Positions 55,102-63,449 of a stretch of 64,000 nt of DNA are shown one piece after another. The position numbers and the translations under genes were made by a program. Below the pieces are notes generated by a model that was not told where the DNA came from, made no database searches, and was given only the letters and a program-made list of their open reading frames with translations. This DNA comes from Bacteroidota bacterium (lineage in GTDB: Bacteria > Bacteroidota > Bacteroidia > Chitinophagales > JADIYW01): NCBI GenBank assembly GCA_963169645.1, contig CAUJCO010000006.1, forward strand, positions 196,096-260,095, written 5' to 3'. The number at the start of each line of letters is the position of its first letter. Position 1 is the first letter of the stretch.

Positions 55102-55593
55102 TTAAAATACAGCTTTGAAAAAATGGTAGCTCATCATCAAAACTAAAATAATTTTCAATCCGCTCGTCAACAAAAAACCGACAAATGAACCTATTCCGGA
55201 TTTGATAGCAATAGTAAATGACTGTCCATCTATGAGTTCGCCAATCATTGCACCTAAAAATGGACAAATAATAATCGATATTCCTCCAAACGGTGCGAAT
55301 AAAATGCCAACTAAAATCCCAATAAAACAACCTCTGATGCCGGCTTTTGTGCCACCAAATTTTTGTGTACTCCAAACCGGAATAAAATTATCGACAATTA
55401 AAATGATAATCGTTAATACGGCATAAATTATTAAAATCCATGCAGGTAAATCTTGTATTTTATCCAATCCATAATACGCAATTAGTAAAGCTGCGAAAGC
55501 AATAGGCGGGCCCGGCAATGGCGGCAACACACAGCTCACCAAGCCAACCACCAACAAAATAATTCCTATTGTAATGAGTATGCTTACATCCAT
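55102..55593 (-). CDS. DUF456 membrane protein
   Basis: A 163-residue protein with about four to five helices and the DUF456 pattern: VSCVLPPLPGPPIAFAALLI near the N-terminus and GTKAGIRGCFIGILVGIL in the middle, where glycine-rich turns alternate with helices. It is of unknown function, though widespread. A TTG at 55614 could start the frame, but the ATG at 55593 lies four bases after the stop of the upstream DUF4230 gene and gives the usual N-terminus. It is co-transcribed with that gene and with the two unknown membrane proteins downstream. Confidence 0.8.
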   Translation of the reverse strand: MDVSILITIGIILLVVGLVSCVLPPLPGPPIAFAALLIAYYGLDKIQDLPAWILIIYAVLTIIILIVDNFIPVWSTQKFGGTKAGIRGCFIGILVGILFAPFGGISIIICPFLGAMIGELIDGQSFTIAIKSGIGSFVGFLLTSGLKIILVLMMSYHFFKAVF

Positions 55594-55597
55594 TTTA

Positions 55598-56218
55598 TTA
55601 GTCTTTTGTTGCAATATTCATTTCTTGTAATTCTTTGCCTTCAATTATAATCTTATAGCCATTTTGTTTAGCCATGTAAAACAATAAATCAAACATTTCA
55701 CTGCGTTGCTCTTCGGCTTGTTTTATCAGTTCGGTATTTAAAGCTTTTTCGCGTATTTTTTCTTTTCCTAATTGATTGAGTTTGCTCAGCTCTGCTTCAT
55801 TAAAACTGGTAAATAATCCGGTGCTTAAATTCTCAAATTTTATATCTGTATCTATCGATAAAATTTCCGGTTTTGGCATGTTTTGAATCAGGATGGTTTT
55901 ATCTTTTTCGTTGGTTGCTATTTTTAAATTTTCCAAGTTATATCCAATAGAAACTTTCGCATTCACGCGTACAATGGCATCTTTTCGAAAGCCCGGAAAA
56001 TCGATATAATCAAAATCTTTGTACGACATTAATTCAGAAAAATTTCCTTCGACAGTTACTAATTTCAATACTTTTTGAATGCGTTCTACCACAATGGTAC
56101 TGTCCACTTGCGGTGCTTTATTTGTATTAAAAAAATCGCGCAGCAATAATTTAAACGATAAAAATCCGACTAAGACGACAAGAATTACTAAGATACTATT
56201 TTTAAAAGATGATTTCAT
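55598..56218 (-). CDS. DUF4230 protein
   Basis: A 206-residue protein with one N-terminal membrane helix (about 6-24) and an extracytoplasmic domain of DUF4230 type: VERIQKVLKLVTVEGNFSEL, RVNAKVSIGYNLENLKI and EQRSEMFDLLFYMAKQNGYKI. Function unknown. The frame opens at 56236, but that codon lies upstream of the -7 box TAGTTTTG (56224-56231). The ATG at 56218 is five bases after the box and is therefore chosen. It is the first gene of the minus-strand membrane-protein operon and is divergent from surE. Confidence 0.82.
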   Translation of the reverse strand: MKSSFKNSILVILVVLVGFLSFKLLLRDFFNTNKAPQVDSTIVVERIQKVLKLVTVEGNFSELMSYKDFDYIDFPGFRKDAIVRVNAKVSIGYNLENLKIATNEKDKTILIQNMPKPEILSIDTDIKFENLSTGLFTSFNEAELSKLNQLGKEKIREKALNTELIKQAEEQRSEMFDLLFYMAKQNGYKIIIEGKELQEMNIATKD

Positions 56219-56223
56219 ATTCC

Positions 56224-56231
56224 CAAAACTA
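56224..56231 (-). promoter_or_regulatory. -7 box of the DUF4230 operon (leaderless, five-base spacing)
   Basis: The minus strand reads TAGTTTTG, then five bases, then the ATG at 56218. It moves the predicted start downstream of the first in-frame ATG. Confidence 0.65.
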
Positions 56232-56270
56232 ATCAATTTCTAGTATACTTACTAAACCCTACTTTTTTCC

Positions 56271-56278
56271 TATCTTTG
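56271..56278 (+). promoter_or_regulatory. -7 box of surE (leaderless)
   Basis: TATCTTTG is followed by CAAT and the ATG at 56283. Confidence 0.75.
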
Positions 56279-56282
56279 CAAT

Positions 56283-57062
56283 ATGAAAAAGCCGGTAATT
56301 TTAGTTACAAATGATGATGGTATTATCTCGCCCGGAATACGTGCTTTGGTAGAAGTGATGACAAAATTTGGCGATGTAACAGTAGTTGCTCCGGATAGTC
56401 CGCAATCCGGAATGGGACACGCTATAACCATACACGAACCGTTGCGTTTGCAGAAAGTAGATGTTTTTGACGATTTAAATGTACCGTCGTATCAGTGTTC
56501 CGGAACTCCGGTAGATTGCGTAAAAATTGCGATAGATAAAATATTACATTCTAAACCGGATATTTGTGTTTCCGGAATTAATCACGGCTCTAATGCATCT
56601 ATTAATGTTATTTATTCCGGTACTATGTCGGCAGCAATGGAAGCTGCACTAAGTGGCATTCCCGCAATCGGATTTTCTTTATTAGATTTTTCATTTGATG
56701 CCGATTTTACAGCAGCACAAGTATATGTTGAACGTATCGTTCGAAATATGTTGAATGCAGGTTTAACAGCAGATGCTTTATTGAATGTCAATTTTCCGAA
56801 ATTACCATTGAAAGAAATTAAAGGCATGAAAATTTGCCGACAAGCCAATGCACGTTGGGTAGAAGAGTTTGATGAACGCCGAGATCCAAATGGAAAAAAT
56901 TATTATTGGCTGACCGGAAAATTTGTAAATAAGGACCAAGGCGAAGACACGGATGTTTGGGCATTGGAAAATGGATATGTTTCTATCGTTCCGGTTCAAT
57001 TTGATTTGACACATCACCACGCTATATCTTACATAAATCAAAATTGGAATCTCAATGAATAA
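56283..57062 (+). CDS. surE: 5'/3'-nucleotidase SurE
   Basis: A 259-residue metal-dependent phosphatase acting on nucleoside monophosphates. The metal site is in ILVTNDDGIISPGI (D11, D12), with further ligands in VVAPDSPQSGMGHAIT and SGINHGSNASINVIYSGT, all typical of SurE. The length is normal. It has a leaderless promoter and is divergent from the DUF4230 operon. The next gene starts 8 bases before its stop, so translation is coupled to a small membrane protein. Confidence 0.95.
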   Translation: MKKPVILVTNDDGIISPGIRALVEVMTKFGDVTVVAPDSPQSGMGHAITIHEPLRLQKVDVFDDLNVPSYQCSGTPVDCVKIAIDKILHSKPDICVSGINHGSNASINVIYSGTMSAAMEAALSGIPAIGFSLLDFSFDADFTAAQVYVERIVRNMLNAGLTADALLNVNFPKLPLKEIKGMKICRQANARWVEEFDERRDPNGKNYYWLTGKFVNKDQGEDTDVWALENGYVSIVPVQFDLTHHHAISYINQNWNLNE

Positions 57063-57381
57063 TCAAACAGAAAATAAATCAATCTTAGATAAAATAGACA
57101 CGACATTAGTAGGTTTTATTGCCGGTTTAATCATTCCGATGGTAATGTTGGTGATGTTGTATCTATTTAAATTTAAACACTTAGGATACGATTGGAATGC
57201 ATTTATATCTAATGTAAAACAACTATCAATTTTACCTACATTCATACGAAATTGTGTTTTCTTAAATCTTCCATTTTTCTTTTTATTTAATTTATTGAAG
57301 AAATTTAATTTCTGTAAAGGAATTTTTATTGCATCCGTATTATACATTATTGCAATGCTTATTGTTCGATATGCATTATAA
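57055..57381 (+). CDS. Hypothetical small membrane protein (108 aa)
   Basis: A 108-residue protein with three probable transmembrane helices (about 17-38, 60-80 and 88-107). No family is recognised. It overlaps the end of surE by eight bases and is 29 bases before lpxB, so it is embedded in a three-gene unit. Its place next to lpxB hints at an envelope role, but nothing in the sequence proves it. Confidence 0.7.
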   Translation: MNNQTENKSILDKIDTTLVGFIAGLIIPMVMLVMLYLFKFKHLGYDWNAFISNVKQLSILPTFIRNCVFLNLPFFFLFNLLKKFNFCKGIFIASVLYIIAMLIVRYAL

Positions 57382-57410
57382 AATCATACTACAAAGCAAG
57401 TTTATTTAGT

Positions 57411-58496
57411 ATGAAATACTTTATCATTGCAGGCGAAACTTCCGGTGATTTACATGCCGGCAATTTAGTGCAGGAAATTTCTAAGCTAGACGAAAATGCT
57501 ATTTTTAAAGGTGTTGGCGGTGATTGCATGCAACGAAATAATGTTGATTTATTGTTTGGTTTAGATAGATTGTCGTTTATGGGATTTGTAGAAGTGTTGT
57601 TGCATATCATTACCATATTCCGAAATTTTAGAGCTGTTAAAAAATCTATTTTGACATTCCAACCCGATGTGGTGATATTGGTAGATTATCCAGGATTTAA
57701 TTTACGTATGGCAAAATGGTGTAAGCAAAAAGGATTTAAAGTAGCATATTATATATCACCAACCATTTGGGCTTGGCATGAATCGAGGGTGGAAACTATT
57801 AAAAAATATGTGGATTTAATGCTGTGTGTATTGCCTTTTGAACCTATATTTTATGAAAAACATCAATACTTAAAATCGCATTTTGTCGGGCATCCATTAT
57901 TAGATGCTATTGATACGTATGATAGAAAAAATCAATCAAAAATTAATTTAGATAAAAAAAATAAATGCATTGCGTTGTTGCCCGGAAGTAGAAAACAAGA
58001 ATTAGAACAATTGCTTCCTGTATTCACAGCCGTAGCACAGCATTTCCCGAACGAGCAATTTGTATTGTCCGGCATAACTCGATTAACAACTATGTACCCT
58101 GTTTCAATGCCTAAAAATATGTCTATTTTGTATGATGATATGTATGGCATTTTAGCCGATGCAAAAGCAGCTGTAGTGTGTAGTGGTACAGCCACTTTAG
58201 AAACAGCCTTGTTTAACATTCCACAAGTTGTGGTGTATAAAACAGCATGGCTTAATTATGTAATTGGAAGATGTATGGCAAAAGTGCAATTTATTTCTTT
58301 ACCAAACTTAATTGTGCAACGTAAAATCGTGGAAGAGTTAATTCAATCTGATTGTACGACATCAAAATGCGTTGTCGAATTGCAGCAATTACTCCAACAT
58401 TCCAACACCAAACAATATGATGTGATGATGGAAAAGATAGGTGAGAAGGGAGCTTCAAAAAATGCGGCAAATCTGATTTATTCTTTAGTTGCTTAG
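57411..58496 (+). CDS. lpxB: Lipid-A-disaccharide synthase
   Basis: A 361-residue glycosyltransferase (GT19) that joins UDP-2,3-diacylglucosamine and lipid X to the lipid A disaccharide at the inner face of the cytoplasmic membrane. Conserved segments are IAGETSGDLHAGNL at the N-terminus, GVGGDCMQ, VILVDYPGFNLRMAK, YYISPTIWAWHESR, VGHPLLDAI, LLPGSRKQELEQLLP and VVCSGTATLETALF. All confirm LpxB. The length is a little short, as is common in this phylum. A tRNA gene follows after 37 bases. Confidence 0.95.
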   Translation: MKYFIIAGETSGDLHAGNLVQEISKLDENAIFKGVGGDCMQRNNVDLLFGLDRLSFMGFVEVLLHIITIFRNFRAVKKSILTFQPDVVILVDYPGFNLRMAKWCKQKGFKVAYYISPTIWAWHESRVETIKKYVDLMLCVLPFEPIFYEKHQYLKSHFVGHPLLDAIDTYDRKNQSKINLDKKNKCIALLPGSRKQELEQLLPVFTAVAQHFPNEQFVLSGITRLTTMYPVSMPKNMSILYDDMYGILADAKAAVVCSGTATLETALFNIPQVVVYKTAWLNYVIGRCMAKVQFISLPNLIVQRKIVEELIQSDCTTSKCVVELQQLLQHSNTKQYDVMMEKIGEKGASKNAANLIYSLVA

Positions 58497-58507
58497 AAAT
58501 ATTTTTC

Positions 58508-58515
58508 TATCTTTG
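58508..58515 (+). promoter_or_regulatory. -7 box of the tRNA-Ala gene
   Basis: TATCTTTG lies 18 bases before the first base of the mature tRNA. Confidence 0.65.
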
Positions 58516-58533
58516 CAGCGTTCTTTTTTTTCT

Positions 58534-58607
58534 GGGGCATTAGCTCATTTGGCTAGAGCGCTACGCTGGCAGCGTAGAGGCGATCGGTTCGAATCCGATA
58601 TGCTCCA
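58534..58607 (+). tRNA. tRNA-Ala, anticodon GGC
   Basis: A complete cloverleaf of 74 bases. The acceptor stem GGGGCAT pairs with ATGCTCC (58600-58606) and contains the G3-U70 wobble pair that specifies alanine. The D stem is GCTC/GAGC. The anticodon stem CTACG/CGTAG holds the loop CTGGCAG, anticodon GGC. The T stem ATCGG/CCGAT holds the loop TTCGAAT. The 3' terminal CCA is not fully encoded. It lies between lpxB and the convergent MBL-fold gene, which ends four bases later. Confidence 0.97.
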
Positions 58608-58611
58608 CACT

Positions 58612-59598
58612 TTATATGCTATGAATTTCTCCAACTTTTAGTATTTGTAATTTTCCATTTATTTTTTCTTCTTTTTCTAATTGATGCAACATTTTAACGG
58701 GTTCCGATGCCGGTTCATCGCTCAAATCAAATGTACCGTAATGCATCGGAATAAATGTTTTTCCATTTAATTCATTAAATGCATCTACCGCTTCATCCGG
58801 TGAGGTGTGTGCCCATTCCATGATGTATCTTGGCTTGTATGCACCAACGGGCATTAAGCAAGTATCAAAAGCAGCATAGTGTTTGTGGATTGCCTTAAAA
58901 TGTGTTGAATAGCCGGTATCGCCGGCAAAATAGATAGATTTATTTTCTGTGTAAATGGCAAAACTGCCCCAAAGCGTGGTATTGTAATCGTTTACAAACC
59001 GACGATTCCAATGTTTGGCAGGCAAAAAATCTATCGTTATTTTCTTTGTTTGATATTGTTGCCACCATGCAGCTTCTTGTATGCGATTAAAACCTATTTT
59101 TTGTAGCATTTTTTTGAAGCCTAATGGACATAATATTTCAACATTCGGATTTCTTTTTAAAAGCATCCTTAAACTCGCGTTATCTAAATGATCTCTGTGC
59201 CCGTGAGATAATAATATATAGTCGATGTTTTGGATTACAGTTATGGAACATGGTCTTGCATGCCTTCTTTTGAGCATCGGTGTAATATTGTAAAAAATGG
59301 GATCCGTGAGTATTCTTATTCCGTTTAGTTGAATAAAAAAAGTAGAATGTCCAATCCATGCAATGACATCATTTTTCGTATTTAAAAATTCGGTTGAATG
59401 TATCACTTCCGGAATGAATGCGTCGTTCTTTTTCTCTTTTTTTTGAGGATTGCGTTGTGTTATCCACTTTATAAATTGTAGCATAGGAAGTTTATCCGAT
59501 TTGTCGGCAAACACAAATTTTCCATCTAGTACTAAATTTCCTTTCGCTTCTTTGTTTATAAAAGCTAAGTTTTTGTTGTATAGTCTATTTTCTTTCAT
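58612..59598 (-). CDS. MBL-fold metal-dependent hydrolase, NAPE-PLD/UlaG-like
   Basis: A 328-residue metallo-beta-lactamase-fold enzyme. The zinc motif is LLSHGHRDHLDNASL (HxHxDH form). Other ligands are in FAGDTGYSTHFKA and in MHYGTFDLSDEPASEP. AWIGHSTFFIQLNGIRILTDPIF precedes the motif, the pattern of N-acyl-phosphatidylethanolamine phospholipase D-like and UlaG-like hydrolases. Related enzymes act on phospholipid-like or cyclic phosphate substrates; the substrate here is unknown. It lies 62 bases downstream of the OmpA gene on the same strand and is separated from it by a terminator. Confidence 0.85.
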   Translation of the reverse strand: MKENRLYNKNLAFINKEAKGNLVLDGKFVFADKSDKLPMLQFIKWITQRNPQKKEKKNDAFIPEVIHSTEFLNTKNDVIAWIGHSTFFIQLNGIRILTDPIFYNITPMLKRRHARPCSITVIQNIDYILLSHGHRDHLDNASLRMLLKRNPNVEILCPLGFKKMLQKIGFNRIQEAAWWQQYQTKKITIDFLPAKHWNRRFVNDYNTTLWGSFAIYTENKSIYFAGDTGYSTHFKAIHKHYAAFDTCLMPVGAYKPRYIMEWAHTSPDEAVDAFNELNGKTFIPMHYGTFDLSDEPASEPVKMLHQLEKEEKINGKLQILKVGEIHSI

Positions 59599-59608
59599 AA
59601 GGATAAAA

Positions 59609-59636
59609 AAAACCTGTTAGCGAACTAACAGGTTTT
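59609..59636 (-). terminator. Terminator after the OmpA-family gene
   Basis: A perfect 12-bp stem, AAAACCTGTTAG (59609-59620) with 59625-59636, has a CGAA loop and a T-run on the minus strand. Confidence 0.9.
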
Positions 59637-59660
59637 ATGTTGAATAATGTTGAATATCTA

Positions 59661-61304
59661 TTAATAAGCAGGTGAGAAGTCAACACGTCTGTTAGAGTGG
59701 TGCTGATTTTCATTTACCGCATTTTTAATTAATGGATCTGTTTTTCCAACCGGTAATTTGATGAATCTATCTTCAGAAATACCGTAATTATCTTTCAAGT
59801 ATTTGATTGCTGCATTTACGCGGTTCTCAGATAATTTTTGGTTGTAATCAGATGGACCTCTAATATCTGTATTTCCTTTAACGTTTACTTTTAAATCAGG
59901 GTTGGAAGCCATGATATTACCTACTTTTTGTAATTCAAGCGTTGCTGCAGAATTAATGTTGTATTTATCTAAGCTGAAGTAGATAGAAGTTAATTTCCAT
60001 ACATTATTTTCCAATTGACGTATTCTGCTGTTGATAGCTGAATCATCGTAAGGTTTGTAAGCTGGATATTGTGGTACGGATACAGAGTCAATAATACGAT
60101 CCGGCATTACGTTTTTGCAATCTACGATTGGCAATGCAGGAGAAGAGAATGGTTCCGGATCTTTAGTGTCTGGACAACCATCTTTATCGCTGTCTAACGT
60201 TACGCCGTGTACATCAACTGCATAACCTGCTGGTGTTGTCGGTTCTTTATCTAAAATATCTAATACACCATCACCATCCGTATCTTTTAAGTCAACTTCT
60301 TTTGGTTTAGGTTGGTTAGCCATAATAAACGCAATTGGATTAACCCATTCGATATGTTCTTTTTGAGAACCAATTCTTCCAAATTTATAAGAGAAGTTTA
60401 AGTTGATATAAGCGTAAGCATCTCTATTTATTTTAGATAATGAGTTAATCGTTTTTCCGTTATCTACTCTTGATTGGAATTGTAAAGCATCTAATTTATC
60501 AGAGTTGGTAAATGTAAATGAACCTTCTAAACCAATATCAAAAGATTTAGAAACTTTGAATTTCATACCAACTGCTAATGGGAAAACTACTTCTGTAAAT
60601 TTATTCGTAAAACCTCTTAAATATGCATTATTTGCAATCGGTTTGTCATCTTTAGTATTATAAATTTGAGATGAGGTACGAATTAAACCCACACCAATTT
60701 TAGTATAAAATGCAAATTTTCTACTTTTAACCGGTTTGCCCGTAATTTGAGAGCGAATAAATTGATTATAGCCCATACCTAAGCCTAACCAATCGATATA
60801 GAAGTTAACAGAACCTTGGTGGAAAACGTTCGTTCTAAAATAAACAGGACCATCGTTTTCTGTTCTTTCCGGGAATAATTGTTTCCAATATTGTCTTTCC
60901 TCAGCAAAACCACCACGATCTACTGTTCTTCCAACTAAACGTCCTAAAGTATAATCGATGTTTATACCGAAAGCACTGTTAAACATTTTTGTTAAGCCAA
61001 TACCGCAACCCCATTGTAATTCACTTGGTTTCTTTACTTGGCGTGTCCAGTCATAACTTCTAATATCTGTAAACGGAGTTGTTGTACCAAAGTGTAAAGT
61101 TAAGTTCCAATCTTTTAGATACTTTTTAGCTTCTAAGTTGTAATATTTTTTAGCCTCTTTAGATTCTTTAGACTCTTTAGCTCCACTGCCTGGATTTGCA
61201 GCTACATCAATACTGGAGTTCTTCTTGTTCTTCTGGGCTACAGTTGTTGTTGAAAATGCAATCAAGAATGCACATAACAACAGATAGTTCAATTTGGCTT
61301 TCAT
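59661..61304 (-). CDS. OmpA-family outer-membrane protein with TSP3-type repeats
   Basis: A 547-residue outer-membrane protein. The signal peptide is about 1-23, and an N-terminal beta-barrel domain covers about 50-325. Calcium-binding thrombospondin type 3-like repeats follow (KDTDGDGVLDILDKEP, DSDKDGCPDTKDPEP), then a C-terminal OmpA/MotB peptidoglycan-binding domain (about 425-547) with NVKGNTDIRGPSDYNQKLSE and the closing HHSNRRVDF. It should anchor the outer membrane to peptidoglycan. A -7 box lies 47 bases upstream, and a strong terminator follows, so it is a single-gene unit. Confidence 0.93.
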   Translation of the reverse strand: MKAKLNYLLLCAFLIAFSTTTVAQKNKKNSSIDVAANPGSGAKESKESKEAKKYYNLEAKKYLKDWNLTLHFGTTTPFTDIRSYDWTRQVKKPSELQWGCGIGLTKMFNSAFGINIDYTLGRLVGRTVDRGGFAEERQYWKQLFPERTENDGPVYFRTNVFHQGSVNFYIDWLGLGMGYNQFIRSQITGKPVKSRKFAFYTKIGVGLIRTSSQIYNTKDDKPIANNAYLRGFTNKFTEVVFPLAVGMKFKVSKSFDIGLEGSFTFTNSDKLDALQFQSRVDNGKTINSLSKINRDAYAYINLNFSYKFGRIGSQKEHIEWVNPIAFIMANQPKPKEVDLKDTDGDGVLDILDKEPTTPAGYAVDVHGVTLDSDKDGCPDTKDPEPFSSPALPIVDCKNVMPDRIIDSVSVPQYPAYKPYDDSAINSRIRQLENNVWKLTSIYFSLDKYNINSAATLELQKVGNIMASNPDLKVNVKGNTDIRGPSDYNQKLSENRVNAAIKYLKDNYGISEDRFIKLPVGKTDPLIKNAVNENQHHSNRRVDFSPAY

Positions 61305-61350
61305 TTTTTGGTATATTTGAGATAAAAATAGTGAAAGTTTGTTAATTGTA

Positions 61351-61358
61351 CAAAAATA
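61351..61358 (-). promoter_or_regulatory. -7 box of the OmpA-family gene
   Basis: The minus strand reads TATTTTTG, 46 bases before the ATG at 61304. The abundant outer-membrane protein therefore has a leader of about 42 bases rather than a leaderless mRNA. Confidence 0.68.
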
Positions 61359-61374
61359 AACAGATAATTAATAA

Positions 61375-62631
61375 TTATTCAACATAATCTAAATCCTTCC
61401 CATATGTCTCATCTAATTTTGTCCAAGCATACAATGCAATACTTATACAAATTATCCCTACAATAATATTTGATAATTGTGTGGAAAGTTGAGCATTACT
61501 TTTGAAACTTACATAGAGCATGTTAATTGCTATGACGGAACCGCGCACAAAGTTTGGTGCAGTGTTGCTCACCGTTGAGCGGATATTGATTCCAAAAGAC
61601 TCTGTAGCAATACTCATAAATACAGCCCAATATCCAATTGTTAATCCTAAAATAAAAATCATAAGATAAAACATAAATAAATTCAATCTGCCTAAAGTCC
61701 AAAATAATAGAATACTTACTATTAGCAACGATATATATAATAAGATAGCTTTTTTTCTGCTTTTAAAATAATTGGAAAGTAAACCACAGGTAACATCACC
61801 CACCGTTAAACCGGAGTAAACAGCTAATATTGCATACACAGCCACTTGTTTTTTATCCGGATATTTTAATCCCATTGCGTCGGCTAATTCCGGTGCGTAT
61901 TTAGCATACAACTGTACAACATACCAAATTGGTATAGCTAAAACTATAATGGAAATATATTTTATCAATTTTTGTTTGTCTTTTAATAGTATGGAAAAAT
62001 TACCTAAGTTGCTGGTTTTGTTTTTTACATTCAAATACATTCCGGATTCATAAATACTAATACGAAGTATTAACAGTGCAAAACCCATAATACCACCAAT
62101 TAAATAACATAATCTCCAATCTTTTAACCACAATACAATTACGCATCCAAATACAGCACCAAATACACCAAAGCCGGCCACGAATGCTGTTGCAATTCCT
62201 CTTCGTTCTTTAGAAAGACTTTCATTTACGAGTGTAACACCTGCTCCCAATTCACCGGCTAAACCAAAACCGGCAATAAAACGCAATACTTCGTATTGCG
62301 GAATAGTGTGTATATATGAATTCAGTGTGTTTGCAATCGAATAAGTGAGAATAGAACCAAATAATACCGATAATCGTCCACGTTTGTCGCCTAAGATACC
62401 CCAAAATATACCACCTACTAACATACCGAACATTTGCCAATTATCTAAACGAAGTCCAATACTTTCTAATTGTGCATCACTTACACCTAAATCGCGTAAA
62501 CTGCTCACACGAACCATCCCAAATAAGAGTAAATCAAAAATATCTACAAAATAACCTAAGGCTGCAACAAGCACAATTAAGTTAATTGTTTTTTGTTGTT
62601 TTAAATCAGTGCTTGGATTTTCTACTTGCAT
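61375..62631 (-). CDS. MFS transporter, sugar/organic acid porter-like
   Basis: A 418-residue major facilitator protein with about twelve helices. Motif A is in GILGDKRGRLSVLFG between helices 2 and 3. FIAGFGLAGELGAGVTLVNESL in helix 4 and the short ERRG motif place it near the metabolite:proton symporter group. FDLLLFGMVR in helix 1 is also typical. It likely moves an organic acid or sugar. It stands alone, with the OmpA promoter in the gap after it and an alpha/beta hydrolase gene 66 bases upstream on the same strand. Confidence 0.83.
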   Translation of the reverse strand: MQVENPSTDLKQQKTINLIVLVAALGYFVDIFDLLLFGMVRVSSLRDLGVSDAQLESIGLRLDNWQMFGMLVGGIFWGILGDKRGRLSVLFGSILTYSIANTLNSYIHTIPQYEVLRFIAGFGLAGELGAGVTLVNESLSKERRGIATAFVAGFGVFGAVFGCVIVLWLKDWRLCYLIGGIMGFALLILRISIYESGMYLNVKNKTSNLGNFSILLKDKQKLIKYISIIVLAIPIWYVVQLYAKYAPELADAMGLKYPDKKQVAVYAILAVYSGLTVGDVTCGLLSNYFKSRKKAILLYISLLIVSILLFWTLGRLNLFMFYLMIFILGLTIGYWAVFMSIATESFGINIRSTVSNTAPNFVRGSVIAINMLYVSFKSNAQLSTQLSNIIVGIICISIALYAWTKLDETYGKDLDYVE

Positions 62632-62697
62632 TGGAGAAATATATTTTTTGCAAAATACAAATAATGCTAAATAATGAAGTGGATTTATAAAAATAAA

Positions 62698-63378
62698 CTA
62701 TTGTTTGTCATTTATCGTTAAGAAATCTTGCATATAAGTAATGGTTTCTTCCGGATATAAACTTAAACAGAAATGTCCACCTTTTACGTAATGATAGGTT
62801 TCGTTCGGTGCTGCAATTACTTTATCGGCTTTGTCATGTATTCGTAATGGATTGGGTAATTTAGATGGAATTCCTTTTTCATATAACATTTGTGTCATCA
62901 AGGCTAACTGTATATTGCTAAAGGTCTTAAAATTCCGCATGGTATAGGCTTGTATCTTTTTGTAATCTTCGTTTTTTATTTTGTTCAATAAAAAATTTCT
63001 AACCAATTCAGATTTAGAGATTCCAAAAAGCGTACTGATTTGTGTAATACGCGGAAATTTTGGAAATAGATGTAATACTTTTTTAGTGTCATTAAAAGAT
63101 GCTATCATGCAAATTTGGCAACCGACAATTTCGCGTATTTGGAATGCAAAATAACCACCCATGGAATGTCCTACTAATTTATCTTGTGGTGTGATTTTAT
63201 ATTGATGAATGAGTTCTCTGGAAAATTGATTGACGGTTATAAATGGAAATGTAAATTTATCCAAGGCATTTCGGTAATCTACATGAACAAATTGATATCC
63301 TTTTATATGCGGTACGATTTCGTTAAAACAATAGGTGTCTTCTCCAAATCCCGGCAATAATAGTAAACGTGGTTTCAT
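62698..63378 (-). CDS. Alpha/beta hydrolase
   Basis: A 226-residue alpha/beta-hydrolase-fold protein. The N-terminal LLLPGFGEDTYCF holds the oxyanion turn, the nucleophile elbow is LVGHSMGGYFAF (serine in GHSMGG), the acid residue is probably D in RIHDKADKVI, and the histidine is in VKGGHFCLS. It may hydrolyse an ester or amide; the substrate is unknown. The protein is shorter than most, with little cap domain (about 90-160). The -7 box TATGTTTG lies four bases before the ATG. It is divergent from the agmatine deiminase gene. Confidence 0.83.
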   Translation of the reverse strand: MKPRLLLLPGFGEDTYCFNEIVPHIKGYQFVHVDYRNALDKFTFPFITVNQFSRELIHQYKITPQDKLVGHSMGGYFAFQIREIVGCQICMIASFNDTKKVLHLFPKFPRITQISTLFGISKSELVRNFLLNKIKNEDYKKIQAYTMRNFKTFSNIQLALMTQMLYEKGIPSKLPNPLRIHDKADKVIAAPNETYHYVKGGHFCLSLYPEETITYMQDFLTINDKQ

Positions 63379-63382
63379 CTAA

Positions 63383-63390
63383 CAAACATA
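63383..63390 (-). promoter_or_regulatory. -7 box of the alpha/beta hydrolase gene (leaderless)
   Basis: The minus strand reads TATGTTTG, then TTAG, then the ATG at 63378. Confidence 0.72.
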
Positions 63391-63437
63391 CTTATTCTTG
63401 TACGGTTTTTTGATAAACAAATGAAAAAATTATATTG

Positions 63438-63445
63438 TATTTTTG
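63438..63445 (+). promoter_or_regulatory. -7 box of the agmatine deiminase gene (leaderless)
   Basis: TATTTTTG is followed by TCGC and the ATG at 63450. Confidence 0.75.
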
Positions 63446-63449
63446 TCGC

